A DNA stretch of 64,000 nt from Ursus arctos (taxonomy: Eukaryota; Chordata; Mammalia; Carnivora; Ursidae): assembly GCF_023065955.2 (NCBI RefSeq), contig NW_026623100.1:16345001-16409000 (forward strand), given 5' to 3'. A model generated the notes under the pieces. It made no database searches. It was not told where the DNA came from and saw only the letters and a program-made list of their open reading frames with translations. Positions 54,783-64,000 of the stretch are shown piece by piece. Position numbers and translations under genes: made by a program. Every line of letters starts with the position of its first letter. Positions within the stretch are counted from its first letter, which is position 1.

Positions 54783-54796
54783 AGAAAGGAAATTAT

Positions 54797-55352
54797 GATT
54801 CCATAATTTTAAATCTAGTTTTAGTAATACACCTACTTCACAGAATCTGAACCTCCCTGCAACATATTCTGGGAGCAAAGAGCAAAGACACAGGATTCTA
54901 GCAGTATTTGGGCAGCATACTCACAGGATTCTGGCAGATGATGGTCTCAGAACTGAGACATGTTCCTCACTTGGAAAAGTAGAGCTATGGACAGATCTGC
55001 TGAGTGAAAAGTGTATAGACAGATGGGGCATGACTAGCATAATCATTCAGACATTATTAGTTCATGATCATTCCATTTTCTGTGGCAGCTCATCTTCCTT
55101 CTGGGTTTCCCCCCACCTGAAATCTTGTTGTGGCCACAGCCATGGCCAAGGCCTCACTATGTCCAGAAACCACAACACCATCAACACTCATGGAAACTGG
55201 CTGATGCTTTTCTCCACTTTGGTGGTTTCCCATGACCAGCCAAGGGAAGGACCCAGCAACCATTCTCAATGTCCATAGGCTGACCTTCAATTTTTGTGTT
55301 ATTTTGTCATTATTATTACCTTTTCCCAGGAGGAAAGGAAAAGGACCTACCT
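54797..55352. other. No feature recognised
   Basis: No repeat family or exon identified. An 82-codon plus frame (55030-55278) has no recognisable content. Confidence 0.35.
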
Positions 55353-55669
55353 ACTATTCTGAATTGTGTCCTGTTCCCAAATAAAGCCTTTACAAGGTCA
55401 TTAAGGTTCAGTGAGGTCATAAGGGTGGACCCTAATCCAATAAAGCTGGTGTCCTTTTAAGAAGAGGAAGAAATACCAGAACGCTCTCTCTTCCACCATG
55501 TGAGGACATAGCAAGATGGTTGCATTCTGCAAGCCAGAAAGAGAGCTCTCACCAGGAACTGAATCAGCCAGCACACTGATCTTGGACCTCCCAGCCCCTA
55601 GAACTGTGAAAAAATTAATTTATTTTGTTTAAGCTATTCAATTATGGCAGCCTGAGTAGACTAATACAG
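55353..55669 (+). mobile_element. MST/MLT1-type MaLR LTR, plus
   Basis: 'ctgaattgtgtcctgttccc', 'gtcataagggtggaccctaa', 'tgaggacatagcaagatgg', 'gcctgagtagactaataca': the forward version of the LTR found reversed at 11860, 39432 and 58797. Confidence 0.9.
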
Positions 55670-55756
55670 GGCCATGCATTCATTCATTGTCCATTTACTG
55701 AGTATTTTTTATGAGACACTAAGGACTAGCCTTACAGTTGACAGGTATGGGTTTAG

Positions 55757-56282
55757 TCTTATAGGGGAGAGAAAGTCTTTTTCTCTATCCTCCTAGGTTC
55801 TATGGCTGGATCCCTAGAAATCAAACTGACAAAGGACAGTTGAATAAGAAAAAAACAGAGTTTATTGATTCATGCAGAATGCCCATATACGGGCAAAACT
55901 CAGTGATGAGTAATTCGAAGGGGTGGGTAGAACTTGGGACCTATACAGCATCTTAACAAAGAACAATAAATTTGTAGAGAAGTAACATGGCAAAAAAAAA
56001 GGTGGAGGTTAGGCTTTTGGGGGTGGCAAACTGTGGGAAGATAAATATATGGAAGGAAGCTAATAGATGATAAGAGGGGTTTTTCGTTTTTGTTTTTTGT
56101 TTTTTTAAGAGTTACTTTAGGGGCTCCTGGGTGGCTCAGTCAGTTGAGCATCGGACTCTTGGTTTTGGTTCAGGTCATGATCTCAGGGTCATGAGATTGA
56201 GCCCCATGTTGGGCTCTGCACTGAGCATGGAGCCTGCTTGAGATTCTCTTTCTCCCTCTGCTCTCCCCCTCCAGTGCCTCCC

Positions 56283-56326
<44 letters not shown>

Positions 56327-56690
56327 ATGCATGAATGCCCACGTACACGCACTCTCTCTCTCTCTCTCTCTCAAAAAAAAAAGAGTTATTTTAGAAAGGT
56401 TTGTTATGTAGATTCCTCTTGATGCCTTGGACTGATAAGAGTCTAGCCTTGTCTCCAGTGCCTTAGGGTCTCAGAGTTGTCCTCCTCTTCCTTGTATGGA
56501 AGAGGGAGATACTTTAACAAATGGAAATTAATATCCTGCCTTCAGCTAGCTAGGGGGAGGGCAGACAGCTTTTTTTGTTTTTTTCTGCATCTGTTGTTTC
56601 TTAATTGCCTTCAGCTCAAAATAATCCTTATGCCGAAGTGACACATTTTGGGGTGGTGTATTCTGGTTTCCTTCACTCCTGACTCCACCA
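55757..56690 (-). mobile_element. ERV LTR (family A), minus, split by a SINE
   Basis: 'gggagagaaagtctttttctc', 'gaaatcaaactgacaaagg', 'aataatccttatgccgaag', 'cattttggggtggtgtattc'. The longest family A copy, with the SINE at 56121 in its middle. Confidence 0.82.
56121..56380 (+). mobile_element. CAN-SINE, plus, with internal (TG)n
   Basis: TSD aagagttactttag (56107-56120) and aagagttattttag (56381-56394), one mismatch. A (TG)n run at about 56286-56323 sits inside the CT-rich part. Confidence 0.93.
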
Positions 56691-57085
56691 GCTAAGTGAC
56701 CTTCACCAGTTTCCCTGGCCTTTCTAAGCCTAGAGAAGCTTACAAAATGGGTTCAATGAGAGTATTTTCTTCTTCACAGAGCTGTGATGAGGATTAAATG
56801 AAGTATTGCCTATAAACTCTGACATAGTTTGTTATTTTGAGGAAAAGAATGGTGCTGAAGTTAAGAACACGGACTTGGAAGCCACATGGCCTGCATTTGA
56901 ATCTCACCTCTGTTGCTGTGTGAGGTACTTATCCTGTCTGGGCCTCAGTTTCTTCATCTGTAAAATAAGCAATATAATTCATAGGGTGTTGAGTTACAAA
57001 ACATAAATATTCGTAAAGCACTTGCAGCAGGGCCTGAGGTATAGGAAGTTTTATGTAAGTTGTAGCTGTTCCCATCACCCTGGGC
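56680..57085 (+). mobile_element. Two MIR SINEs in tandem, plus
   Basis: 56680-56830 has 'cagctaagtgaccttcacc' and 'gatgaggattaaatgaag'. 56840-57085 has 'tttgaatctcacctctgttgc', 'cagtttcttcatctgtaaaa' and 'gtaaagcacttgcagcagg'. Confidence 0.85.
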
Positions 57086-57194
57086 TCAGGGCAGGGGGAG
57101 TAACCCATCAGCAGCAGCAGCCTGACGACCCTTTCTGGCTGCGGTCAGTGGAGTCGACAAGGCCCGCTTCTGGGAGTCTGGGTCTCTAAGTGAG

Positions 57195-57285
57195 TGTTCA
57201 CACCTGCTCTCCAGGTGTGACCTTGAACAGTCCCTCCATCTCCCTGGGTCTCATTTCCTCCTCTGTAAAATGTGGCACCTCAGAG
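57195..57285 (+). mobile_element. MIR fragment, plus
   Basis: 'gtgaccttgaacagtccc' and 'catttcctcctctgtaaaatg' match the MIR core. Confidence 0.7.
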
Positions 57286-58303
57286 CTTGGCTCTTGTATT
57301 CATGATGGGACAGAAGCAGAGGCAGGGAGTAAGATGACAAAGCAGAAATGCAGGATGACCTTTCGGAGCACCGTAAAGGTGGACTGGTGAGCAGGAATCC
57401 TGCTGGCCTGGTGACAGCCACCCACTCAGACTGCTGGGGCAGGTTGGGTGCTCGGGCGAGGGACGTAATTTCTGCATTGGATTGGAAGGGATGAGAGGCC
57501 CATCCTCACCACCACCTTCACACCCCAGACTCCTTGCCAGCACGCAGCAGTGTGGCATAGACGACTCCTCTTCCTTGCCTTAACAATCTAGTTTACTGCA
57601 GAAGTGTTAAATATTCATGCAGAGAAAGGCCTGGGAAGCTTTAGCAAATGCTTCCCAGGGGTTTATCTGTGCCAGGGGCTTGAATTCAGGGGAAAATGAA
57701 CGGCTGCCTCCTCCTGTGAAGCAGTGCTGGGAAGAGCAGGACCCGACTGGCAAGATGACATGGCAACACCTAAGAGTCCGCCGAGCCCTGGCTCCCTAAA
57801 GGAGGGACTAGGGAACAGCTGACTGTGGGCCACGGGGAGGGGCCAGGCCCCCAGGAGAGGAGTCTTTTGAGACCACATTTCCATGGTGAACTAGAGGATC
57901 CAGGGGTTAAGCGGGAGGTGGCAGCCTCTGAAGGCGTAAACCCGCCAGCTGAACCAGATACATTAAATTTGGGAGACACTTCTTTGCTGGTGGTCCTCCT
58001 GGGGAAGGGTCTCGGGACAGGTCTTTGTAGGAGCAATCCTATGGACTAGAATTCAGTTCGTGGCTTTTACAACATGCCAAGGTGGAGCCAGTTGCCAGAT
58101 AATACAACCAAAAATGAAATGCAGCCTGTGTCGGCCTCAGTTAGGTTGGAAACACAGTCCTGGACAATTAAAATACAGCTTAGCCCTGTGGTGAAAGACA
58201 ACACACCTCAGCAGACTAAATGTCAGAGGACTGAAGTCATAACCCTTGGTGCCTCCACACAAAGGAACCCCGAGCAACTGTTGAAAAGGACGAGGCCTTT
58301 CTT
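57286..58303. other. No gene recognised
   Basis: About 1 kb. Frames of up to 92 codons on both strands; none is recognisable. Confidence 0.35.
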
Positions 58304-58508
58304 GGAGCACCTGGGAGGCTCAGCCAGCAAAGCGTCTGACTCTTGATTTCAGCTCGGGTCCTGATCTCAAGTTCGTAAAATTGAGCCCTGTGGGCTCCAT
58401 GCTGGGCGTGGAGCCTGCTTGGGATTCTCTCTTATCCTCTCCCTCTGCTCTTCCTCCCCCTCTCCCTCTGCTGCTCCGCCCACTAAAAAAAGAGAAAGAG
58501 AGAGAGAA
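58304..58508 (+). mobile_element. CAN-SINE, plus
   Basis: 'gagcacctgggaggctcag' head. Short TSD gcctttctt at 58295-58303 and 58509-58517. Confidence 0.9.
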
Positions 58509-58796
58509 GCCTTTCTTCATGTACTGATCTGTAAAAATGTACAAGATACATGAAGTGGAAAAAGCACTAGATGCAACAGTCCGTAGAGCAAGGTGCCATT
58601 ACATAAAAACAAAGACACACATGTGGTATGTGTGTCTATGTGCACATGCTGGCCTATGCGTGTATGTCTTGGAAAAAGACGCAAGAAAATTAAAATGACT
58701 CTCTCTCTTGGGTGGCACTGGATCAATGACGGAAGGGAACTATAACTTCCCACTTGTACCCTTTTTCATTTCTTGAATGTTTCAGTCATAAACATA

Positions 58797-59340
58797 TTGT
58801 CCTAACCCATTTGAGCTGCTGTCATAGAATTCCATAGACTGGGTGGCTTTGACACAGCAGAAATTTATTTCTCACTGTTCTGGATGTTGGGAAGTACAAG
58901 GTCAAGACACCAGCAGATCTGGTATCTGGTGAGAGTCTGCTTCCTGGTTCATAGATGACTGTCTTCTTGCTGTGACCTCGCATAACAGAAGGGACAAGAG
59001 AGCTCTCTGGGGTCTCCTGTACAAGGGCTTTAATTGGGGAGGTAGGGGGCATGGGGTAACTGGGTAATGGGCATTAAAGAGGTCACATGATGTGATGAGC
59101 ACTGTGATGAGCAACTGATGAATTGCTGAACTCTACATCTGAAACTAATGACACACTATATGTTAACTAATTGAATTTAAATAAATAAGTAAGAAAATAT
59201 ATATAAGGGCATTAATCCCATTTGCAGGCTCTACCCTTTGGCCTAACCATCTCTCAGAGGCCTTCGAATTTAATACTATCACCTTGGAGATTAAGATTTC
59301 AACATACGAATTTGGGGTGACACAAACATTCAGTCCATGT
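58797..59340 (-). mobile_element. MST/MLT1-type MaLR LTR, minus, split by an L1
   Basis: 'cctaacccatttgagctgctg', 'gtggctttgacacagcag', then after the L1 'gcattaatcccatttgcagg' and 'acacaaacattcagtccatg'. Confidence 0.9.
59035..59204 (+). mobile_element. 5'-truncated L1 3' end, plus
   Basis: A 170-bp piece of carnivore L1 3' UTR ('gtgatgagcactgtgatgag', 'catctgaaactaatgacacac', 'gttaactaattgaatttaaa'). TSD aagggctttaat (59023-59034) and aagggcattaat (59205-59216), one mismatch. Confidence 0.9.
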
Positions 59341-59366
59341 CACATATATTAATAATTGTAAAATTG

Positions 59367-59600
59367 GGGTGCCTAGGTGGCTCAGTCATTAAGCATCTGG
59401 CTTCGGCTCAGGTCATGATCCTAGGCTCCTGGGATCGAGTCCTGAATCAGGCTCCCTGCTCAGCGGGAAGCTTGCTTCTCCCTCTCCCACTCACCCTGCT
59501 TGTGTCCCCCCCTCTGGCTGTCTCTCTCTGTCAAATAAATAAATAAAATCTTAAAAAAAAAAAAAAAGAGCTCATTTATATTAGGGGATATACTTAAAAA
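59367..59600 (+). mobile_element. CAN-SINE, plus, with apparent 3' transduction
   Basis: A full SINE with an A tail ending near 59567 is followed by 33 bp that is not SINE ('gagctcatttatattagggg', then 'atatactt' and a second A run). Only then comes the second copy of the perfect 13-bp TSD aattgtaaaattg (59354-59366 and 59601-59613). The extra segment therefore lies inside the inserted unit, consistent with read-through of the SINE transcript into flanking DNA at its source locus. Confidence 0.8.
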
Positions 59601-59979
59601 AATTGTAAAATTGTTCAAATATTAAAATAACGTGATAAATACAACCACAGATATGTACACAGAACACATTTTGGGGGTATAGAAGTAGGAGGTAAGGGAA
59701 GTCAGAGGCTGTAGAAGGATTTACCTATGAAATTTAAGAAGTTGGATGAGAACTTGAGGAAATTTTGTCTTTTTTTTTTTTTCTACGTACGATATTGAAG
59801 AAGTTGGGCAGGCAATGACATTTGGAGAAGTTAGGAGGGGAAATGGAATAGGTGAAAGGTTTCATCAGGTGAAAGGTTGTTGAAGGTCCCAAAAGCACAA
59901 CTGAGCCAGAGTTGCAGATATTTGTAGGAGCATCAGGATGCTGGTTACAGTCTGGGCAAGGAATGCTAGGGCTTTCTAT

Positions 59980-60150
59980 TTTAATCCCTATAATAACCCT
60001 TAGAGATAGGTAGTATCATCTTTGTTTATAGATGAGGAAGCTAAAGCACAGAGAAGTTAAGTGACCTGCCGGCAGGTGGTAAAATTGGAACTCAGATCAA
60101 ACCTAACTGACTGCAAAGCCTATGCTTTTGCCACAAAGCTCTGCAGAGGT
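59980..60150 (-). mobile_element. MIR SINE, minus
   Basis: 'tttaatccctataataacc', 'gatgaggaagctaaagcacag' and 'gttaagtgacctgccggc' are MIR in reverse. Confidence 0.82.
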
Positions 60151-60480
60151 GCACTGGAACCCCTCCTCTGGCCATGTGGATGCACAGATCCCCAGTAAAC
60201 AGTGATCTAGCCTCTACTTCACCACCAGCACTATGTCTTCAGGCAAAAGTTCTGATGCACAGAGAATTCTTCCTAGTATTTATGCTGATACTTATGCTGC
60301 TTTCCTTTCCCTTCATTGAACTAAGTTTTATCCTCTGCCACAGCTACTTTCTAATATGAAAAGATACCCATTACAACCCACCTCATCTTCTCCAGAACAA
60401 ATGTCTCTACTTCTTGCAACTCTTTGATACGACATGATTTCATCATCCTGGTCTGTTATATACAGTGTTCAGCATACAGC

Positions 60481-60541
60481 AAAAAAAGAAAAAATAATAA
60501 AATAAAATTAAATTAAATTAAAATAAAATAAAATAAAATAC
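60481..60541. repeat. A-rich (AAATT/AAAAT)n low complexity
   Basis: About 60 bp of AAATAA, AAATTAAATT and AAAATAAAAT units. Confidence 0.95.
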
Positions 60542-61591
60542 TACACATTCAAAGAAGGAAATGGGGACCATAATTCCAAGGAAAATCAGTCAATAGAAAT
60601 AGAACTTGAGGTGACAGAGATGATGAAATTAGCAGATGTATCAGTCAAGGGTCTGATCAGGAGACAGAAACCAGTAATTTGAACAGAGAATATTTAATGT
60701 AAAGAATTATTAACTATAACAGGAGAGAAACCATAAAGGTAAAAGGTGAGGGTGGGGGAGCATTCTAAGGAATAACCTAGTGCTGAGGAAGAAGGACTAA
60801 AGAAGAAACTACTTGAGATGGGGGTCCCTTCCCAAAATCAAGATTCAGATCTAATCTCAATCCACCCAAAGGTGGAAAGATTCTCTGGGCTGCCCAGGTC
60901 GGAGCTGGTCCACGATGGGTGGGGAAGTAGGAAATACTTGCTCAAGGGCTCAAGCGGACCAAAAGTGGTGGGTGCAGACGGAGCCAAGGCATTGGGAACC
61001 AACTTAGCAGCAGGGTGGTGTGAAACCTGGTGTCCATGTCAGGAGGGCCAGGGGAAGCAATCACCTGGGTACAGGTGGACCAAAGCTAGTAGATGGGTGC
61101 ATGGAGGGAGTCAAGATGTAGGGAACCCACTTGCTGACAGGGCAGCCTAAGGCTTGGTATTCATGTTGTTGACATCAGGAATACTACAGTGAGGTAGTTA
61201 GTGGACTGGAGCCAGGCCTGCAAGTTTGCTGAGGGACTAAGTGCTTTGGACACAAGGCTGGCAGTCATGCAGCAATAGCAAATAAACAAAAACAGAAGCA
61301 GTGGAACCAGGAGAAGCTTCTTCCTCCCAATAAGTGCTTCCAGCTTCCTCTCCTCTCCTGACAAAAATTAACATTGTAGTTACTGCAAAAGAAATACTTA
61401 AAGGGTCTGGTTCATTATCATAGCACAGCTCATGAAAGGTTGATTTAGCACTAAAAGGCAGTAAATTGATAATTTGCACAGCAGCCAAGGACTTTAAAAT
61501 AGCTATTATGAATATGTTTGAGGATGTAAAGGAAAAGACAAATAAAATGAATGAACAAATAGGAATTCTTAGCAGAGAAATTGAAACTTTT
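60542..61591. other. Unclassified, probably old repeat sequence
   Basis: 'gtatcagtcaagggtctgatc' and 'caggagacagaaaccagtaa' recall a known mammalian LTR or DNA-element text that I could not name. No coding exon seen; frame 60818-61150 (+) has no recognisable content. Confidence 0.3.
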
Positions 61592-61700
61592 TAAAAAAAG
61601 ATTTTATTTTTAAATAGTCTCTACACCCTACTTGGGGCTCAAACTTAAAATCCTGAGATCAAGAGTCATATGCTCTACTGACTGAGCCAGCCAGGTGCCC
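61592..61700 (-). mobile_element. Old-type CAN-SINE, minus
   Basis: 'gattttatttttaaatagtc', 'ctacttggggctcaaac', head 'actgagccagccaggtgcc'. The L1-like 'gaaact' stands on both sides. Confidence 0.88.
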
Positions 61701-61709
61701 CTGAAGTGG

Positions 61710-62880
61710 AAACTATTTTTAAAAAGCCAAATAGAATTGCACTTCAAGGTGGGAAGCAGACAACTGATTTTCGACAAAGGACTCAAAGCAATTCAAAAGG
61801 AAAGGAAACTTTTTCAACAAATTGCACTGTAACAACTGGGCAAACATATAGGGGGAATATTAACTTACCATCAGACTTAAAAATTAATTTGAGATGGTTT
61901 ATGGACCTATAGGGAAAAGCTTAAAGTATAAAGTGTCTAGAAGAAAGCATAGAAGAAAATCTGCATGCTCTTTCTTAGGCAGGACTCAACAGTAACAATA
62001 AAGATTGATAAATGGGACTTCACCACAATTAAAACCTTCTGTTCATCAAAAGATATCATTAAGAACATGAAAAAGCAAGCCATGGACTAGGCTATATCTG
62101 TATCCTACTGTATATTTTGATGAAACACATATCCAGATTCTATAAAGAATTCATACATCAATTTAAAGAAACACAAGAGATAATGAAAAGACCTGAACAG
62201 ACACTTCACAAGGAAAGATATTCAGATGGCCAATAAACACATGAAAAGATATACATACAGTACCACTAGTCATCAGAGAAAGACAAAACCACAATGACAT
62301 ATATCATTCACAGCCATTAGAATGACTAAAACTTAAAAGACGGACAATAACAAGTGTTAGCAAAGATGTAGAGCAACTGGAATTTTCATAACTGCTCATG
62401 GGAACATAAAATGATAGAACCACTGTGCAAAACAGTTTGGCAGTTTCTTATAAAGTTAAACATATACCCACTCTATGATCCAGCAATTCCGCTCCTAGGC
62501 ATTTACCCAAGATTAATGAAATTACTTGTGGCCAGATGTTCACAGCTACCACACTGCTGCTAGCCCAAACCTGGAAATAACCCAGCTGTCCTTCAACAGA
62601 TCAATGGACAAACAAATCATGGTAAATCCATAGGCTGGAATATTACTCAACATTAAAAAGGAACAAAATGCACCTGAAACTGATGTAACATTGTGTATCA
62701 ACTACACTTGAATAAAAAAATTTTTTAAAGGAACAAAATGTTAATACATGAAACAACATGGATACATCTCAGAAACAGTATGTTGAGTGAAAGAAGCTAG
62801 AGACAATGGAGCACATTGTATGAAACTATCAAATGTGCCTGTTATTCCTAAATTATACTTGAATAAACCTGATTTTAGAA
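61710..62880 (+). mobile_element. L1M ORF2 3' part, plus, decayed
   Basis: 'gggacttcaccacaattaaa', 'caaatcatggtaaatccata', 'cagcaattccgctcctaggc', 'gaacattatactcaac'-like text and 'gagacaatggagcacattgt': an L1 ORF2 and 3' flank riddled with stops. Confidence 0.9.
62671..62726 (+). mobile_element. 56-bp L1 tail insertion inside L1M
   Basis: A tiny 5'-truncated L1 3' end ('cacctgaaactgatgtaac', 'caactacacttgaataaaa') with perfect 14-bp TSD aaaggaacaaaatg at 62657-62670 and 62727-62740. Confidence 0.93.
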
Positions 62881-63630
62881 AAAGATTTATTGAGCATCTC
62901 CTAGATGCCAGGTTTGTAAACTGTGAAGAAAGAGTGAACAAAAAGGAAATAGTTCAAAATATACAAGAAAAGCAACCCTGGGGAAATGAGGAGGAGGAAG
63001 ACCCAGAGCCCAGATGGAGGTGCTAGGCGTGGTCAGCGCAGAGGACACAGAGACTGGAGAAGGGGGGCAGTGAAGAGAGAGCTGGAAGGATTGTCAGGCG
63101 GCGCCAGGGACCCAGCTGAGCCTGCCGACCTCAGATCCGTGAGCTCCCCAAGCCTGAGATTTTGCCAGCATTGCTGTATAACCTGGAGGAAGGGACAGGA
63201 AGAGGTAGCATGGAAGGAAAAAGTGGTTAGAGTTGAAGGCATGTACAAGTAGTTGAAATGATACATCAGGGCTCAGGAGGGGGCAGGAAGTGAAACCAGA
63301 AGGGGAGAAGATAGAGGAAATGGAAGCAGAGGGAGGCGCAGGGGGAACAAGTGAGAGCCTTGAGGGGGCAGAGCTTGTGGTCAGGCTGGATGGGGAGCTG
63401 AAGATGGCGGATCTGCTTCTCTTTCCCTTGCAAAGCACTTCAGCTTGCTTTGGCGCTGTTCATTTCAATGAATTCCACACGTTTTTGAAAGCCTATTGTG
63501 TAGTAATCCAGACTGTCTTGTAAAGGAAAGTTTGTGTAGGTTGTCTCCACCCAGTAGAAGGTGAATTCTCATGAGGCTGTGTTCAGGCAGCCTTCTCATC
63601 TGCCCACCTTGGCAGTGCACTTGACACTCA
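62881..63630. other. No gene recognised
   Basis: An MIR/L2-like trace ('attgagcatctcctagatgc') is at 62888. The rest is unassigned, and frames of up to 114 codons lack known similarity. Confidence 0.35.
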
Positions 63631-63850
63631 TTTTTTTTTTTCTTTTTCTCTTTAGAGGGAGGGAGAGAGAGAGGGAGCGGGCACTTGTGAGGGGGTGAAG
63701 GGGCAGAGGGCGAGGGAGAGAAAGAATCTCAAGCAGGCTCCGCGCTCAGGGCAGAGTTGGAGACGGAGCTCAGTCTCAGGATTCGGAGATCATGACCTGA
63801 GCCAAAATAAAGAGTCAGATGCTTAACTAGCTGAGACCCCCAGGCGCCCC
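63631..63850 (-). mobile_element. CAN-SINE, minus
   Basis: T-rich tail, GA tract, 'gatcatgacctgagccaaaa', head 'ctgagacccccaggcgcc'. TSD tgacactca (63622-63630) and tgacactcc (63851-63859). Confidence 0.9.
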
Positions 63851-64000
63851 TGACACTCCATTTTTGAATGGAAAAAGTTCTCATACCCTTTAGCCAGCAA
63901 TTTCACTTTTATGAATCTGTTCTTACTGGTGTGTTTTATACACGGGTGCAACAACTTCTGTCCGAGGCTAGTCATTTTCAGGCCATTTGCAGCCATAAGA

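Noticed and set aside
1..64000. tRNA genes suggested by the SINE heads
   Set aside because: The heads are decayed tRNA-derived Pol III promoters of SINEs; no intact cloverleaf with its own context was seen.

Overview
This is mammalian nuclear DNA from a caniform carnivore, most likely a bear (Ursidae), with pinnipeds as the alternative. The main reason is the density of carnivore tRNA-derived SINEs (CAN-SINE/SINEC: a 'gcgcctgggtggctcag' head, a CT-rich middle and an 'aaataaataaataaaatctt' tail). At least five copies belong to a variant reading 'tggcacagcggttaagc' and 'tcaggctcctctgctgg', which I associate from memory with giant-panda/bear-type SINEs. There is nothing bacterial, plasmid-like or CRISPR-like. 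The window reads as an intergenic or deep-intronic region, and no complete protein-coding gene was found.

Gene-like content is sparse. The firmest item is a 5'-truncated processed pseudogene of the B-cell co-receptor CD19 on the minus strand at about 52.0-52.7 kb, with a poly(A) signal, an A tail and a frameshift. Less certain items are: a terminal-exon-like ORF on the minus strand at 10.2-10.5 kb with an acceptor and a poly(A) signal; a plus-strand exon pair at 25.3 and 25.7 kb with consensus splice sites and an AATAAA; an unrecognised minus ORF at 27.8-28.0 kb; and an A-tailed retrocopy-like block at 51.1-51.5 kb.

The rest is layered repeats. Old layers are MIR, L2, MER5A/MER3-type hAT fragments and MaLR LTRs, spread throughout. 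Middle layers are L1M fragments (7.5-8.6, 31.6, 41.0-42.8, 46.0-46.4, 61.7-62.9 kb) and at least seven copies of one ERV LTR family between 35.5 and 56.7 kb, mostly in minus orientation. Young layers are about 45 SINEs and a 5'-truncated carnivore L1 at 28.8-29.6 kb. Many insertions keep their target-site duplications (TSDs), so the order of events can be read directly: SINE in SINE (2.1, 11.1, 12.8, 46.6 kb), SINE in L1M (41-42 kb), L1 in MIR (28.8 kb), LTR in L1M (31.8 kb), LTR in LTR (35.5 kb) and L1 in LTR (59.0 kb).

No new multi-gene system is visible. The points most worth checking are the CD19 retrocopy, the minus-strand terminal-exon candidate at 10.2 kb, the spliced-exon candidate at 25.3 kb, and a SINE at 59.4 kb that appears to have carried 3' flanking DNA with it. 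Family names come from recognising consensus features by eye; boundaries without a stated TSD are approximate.
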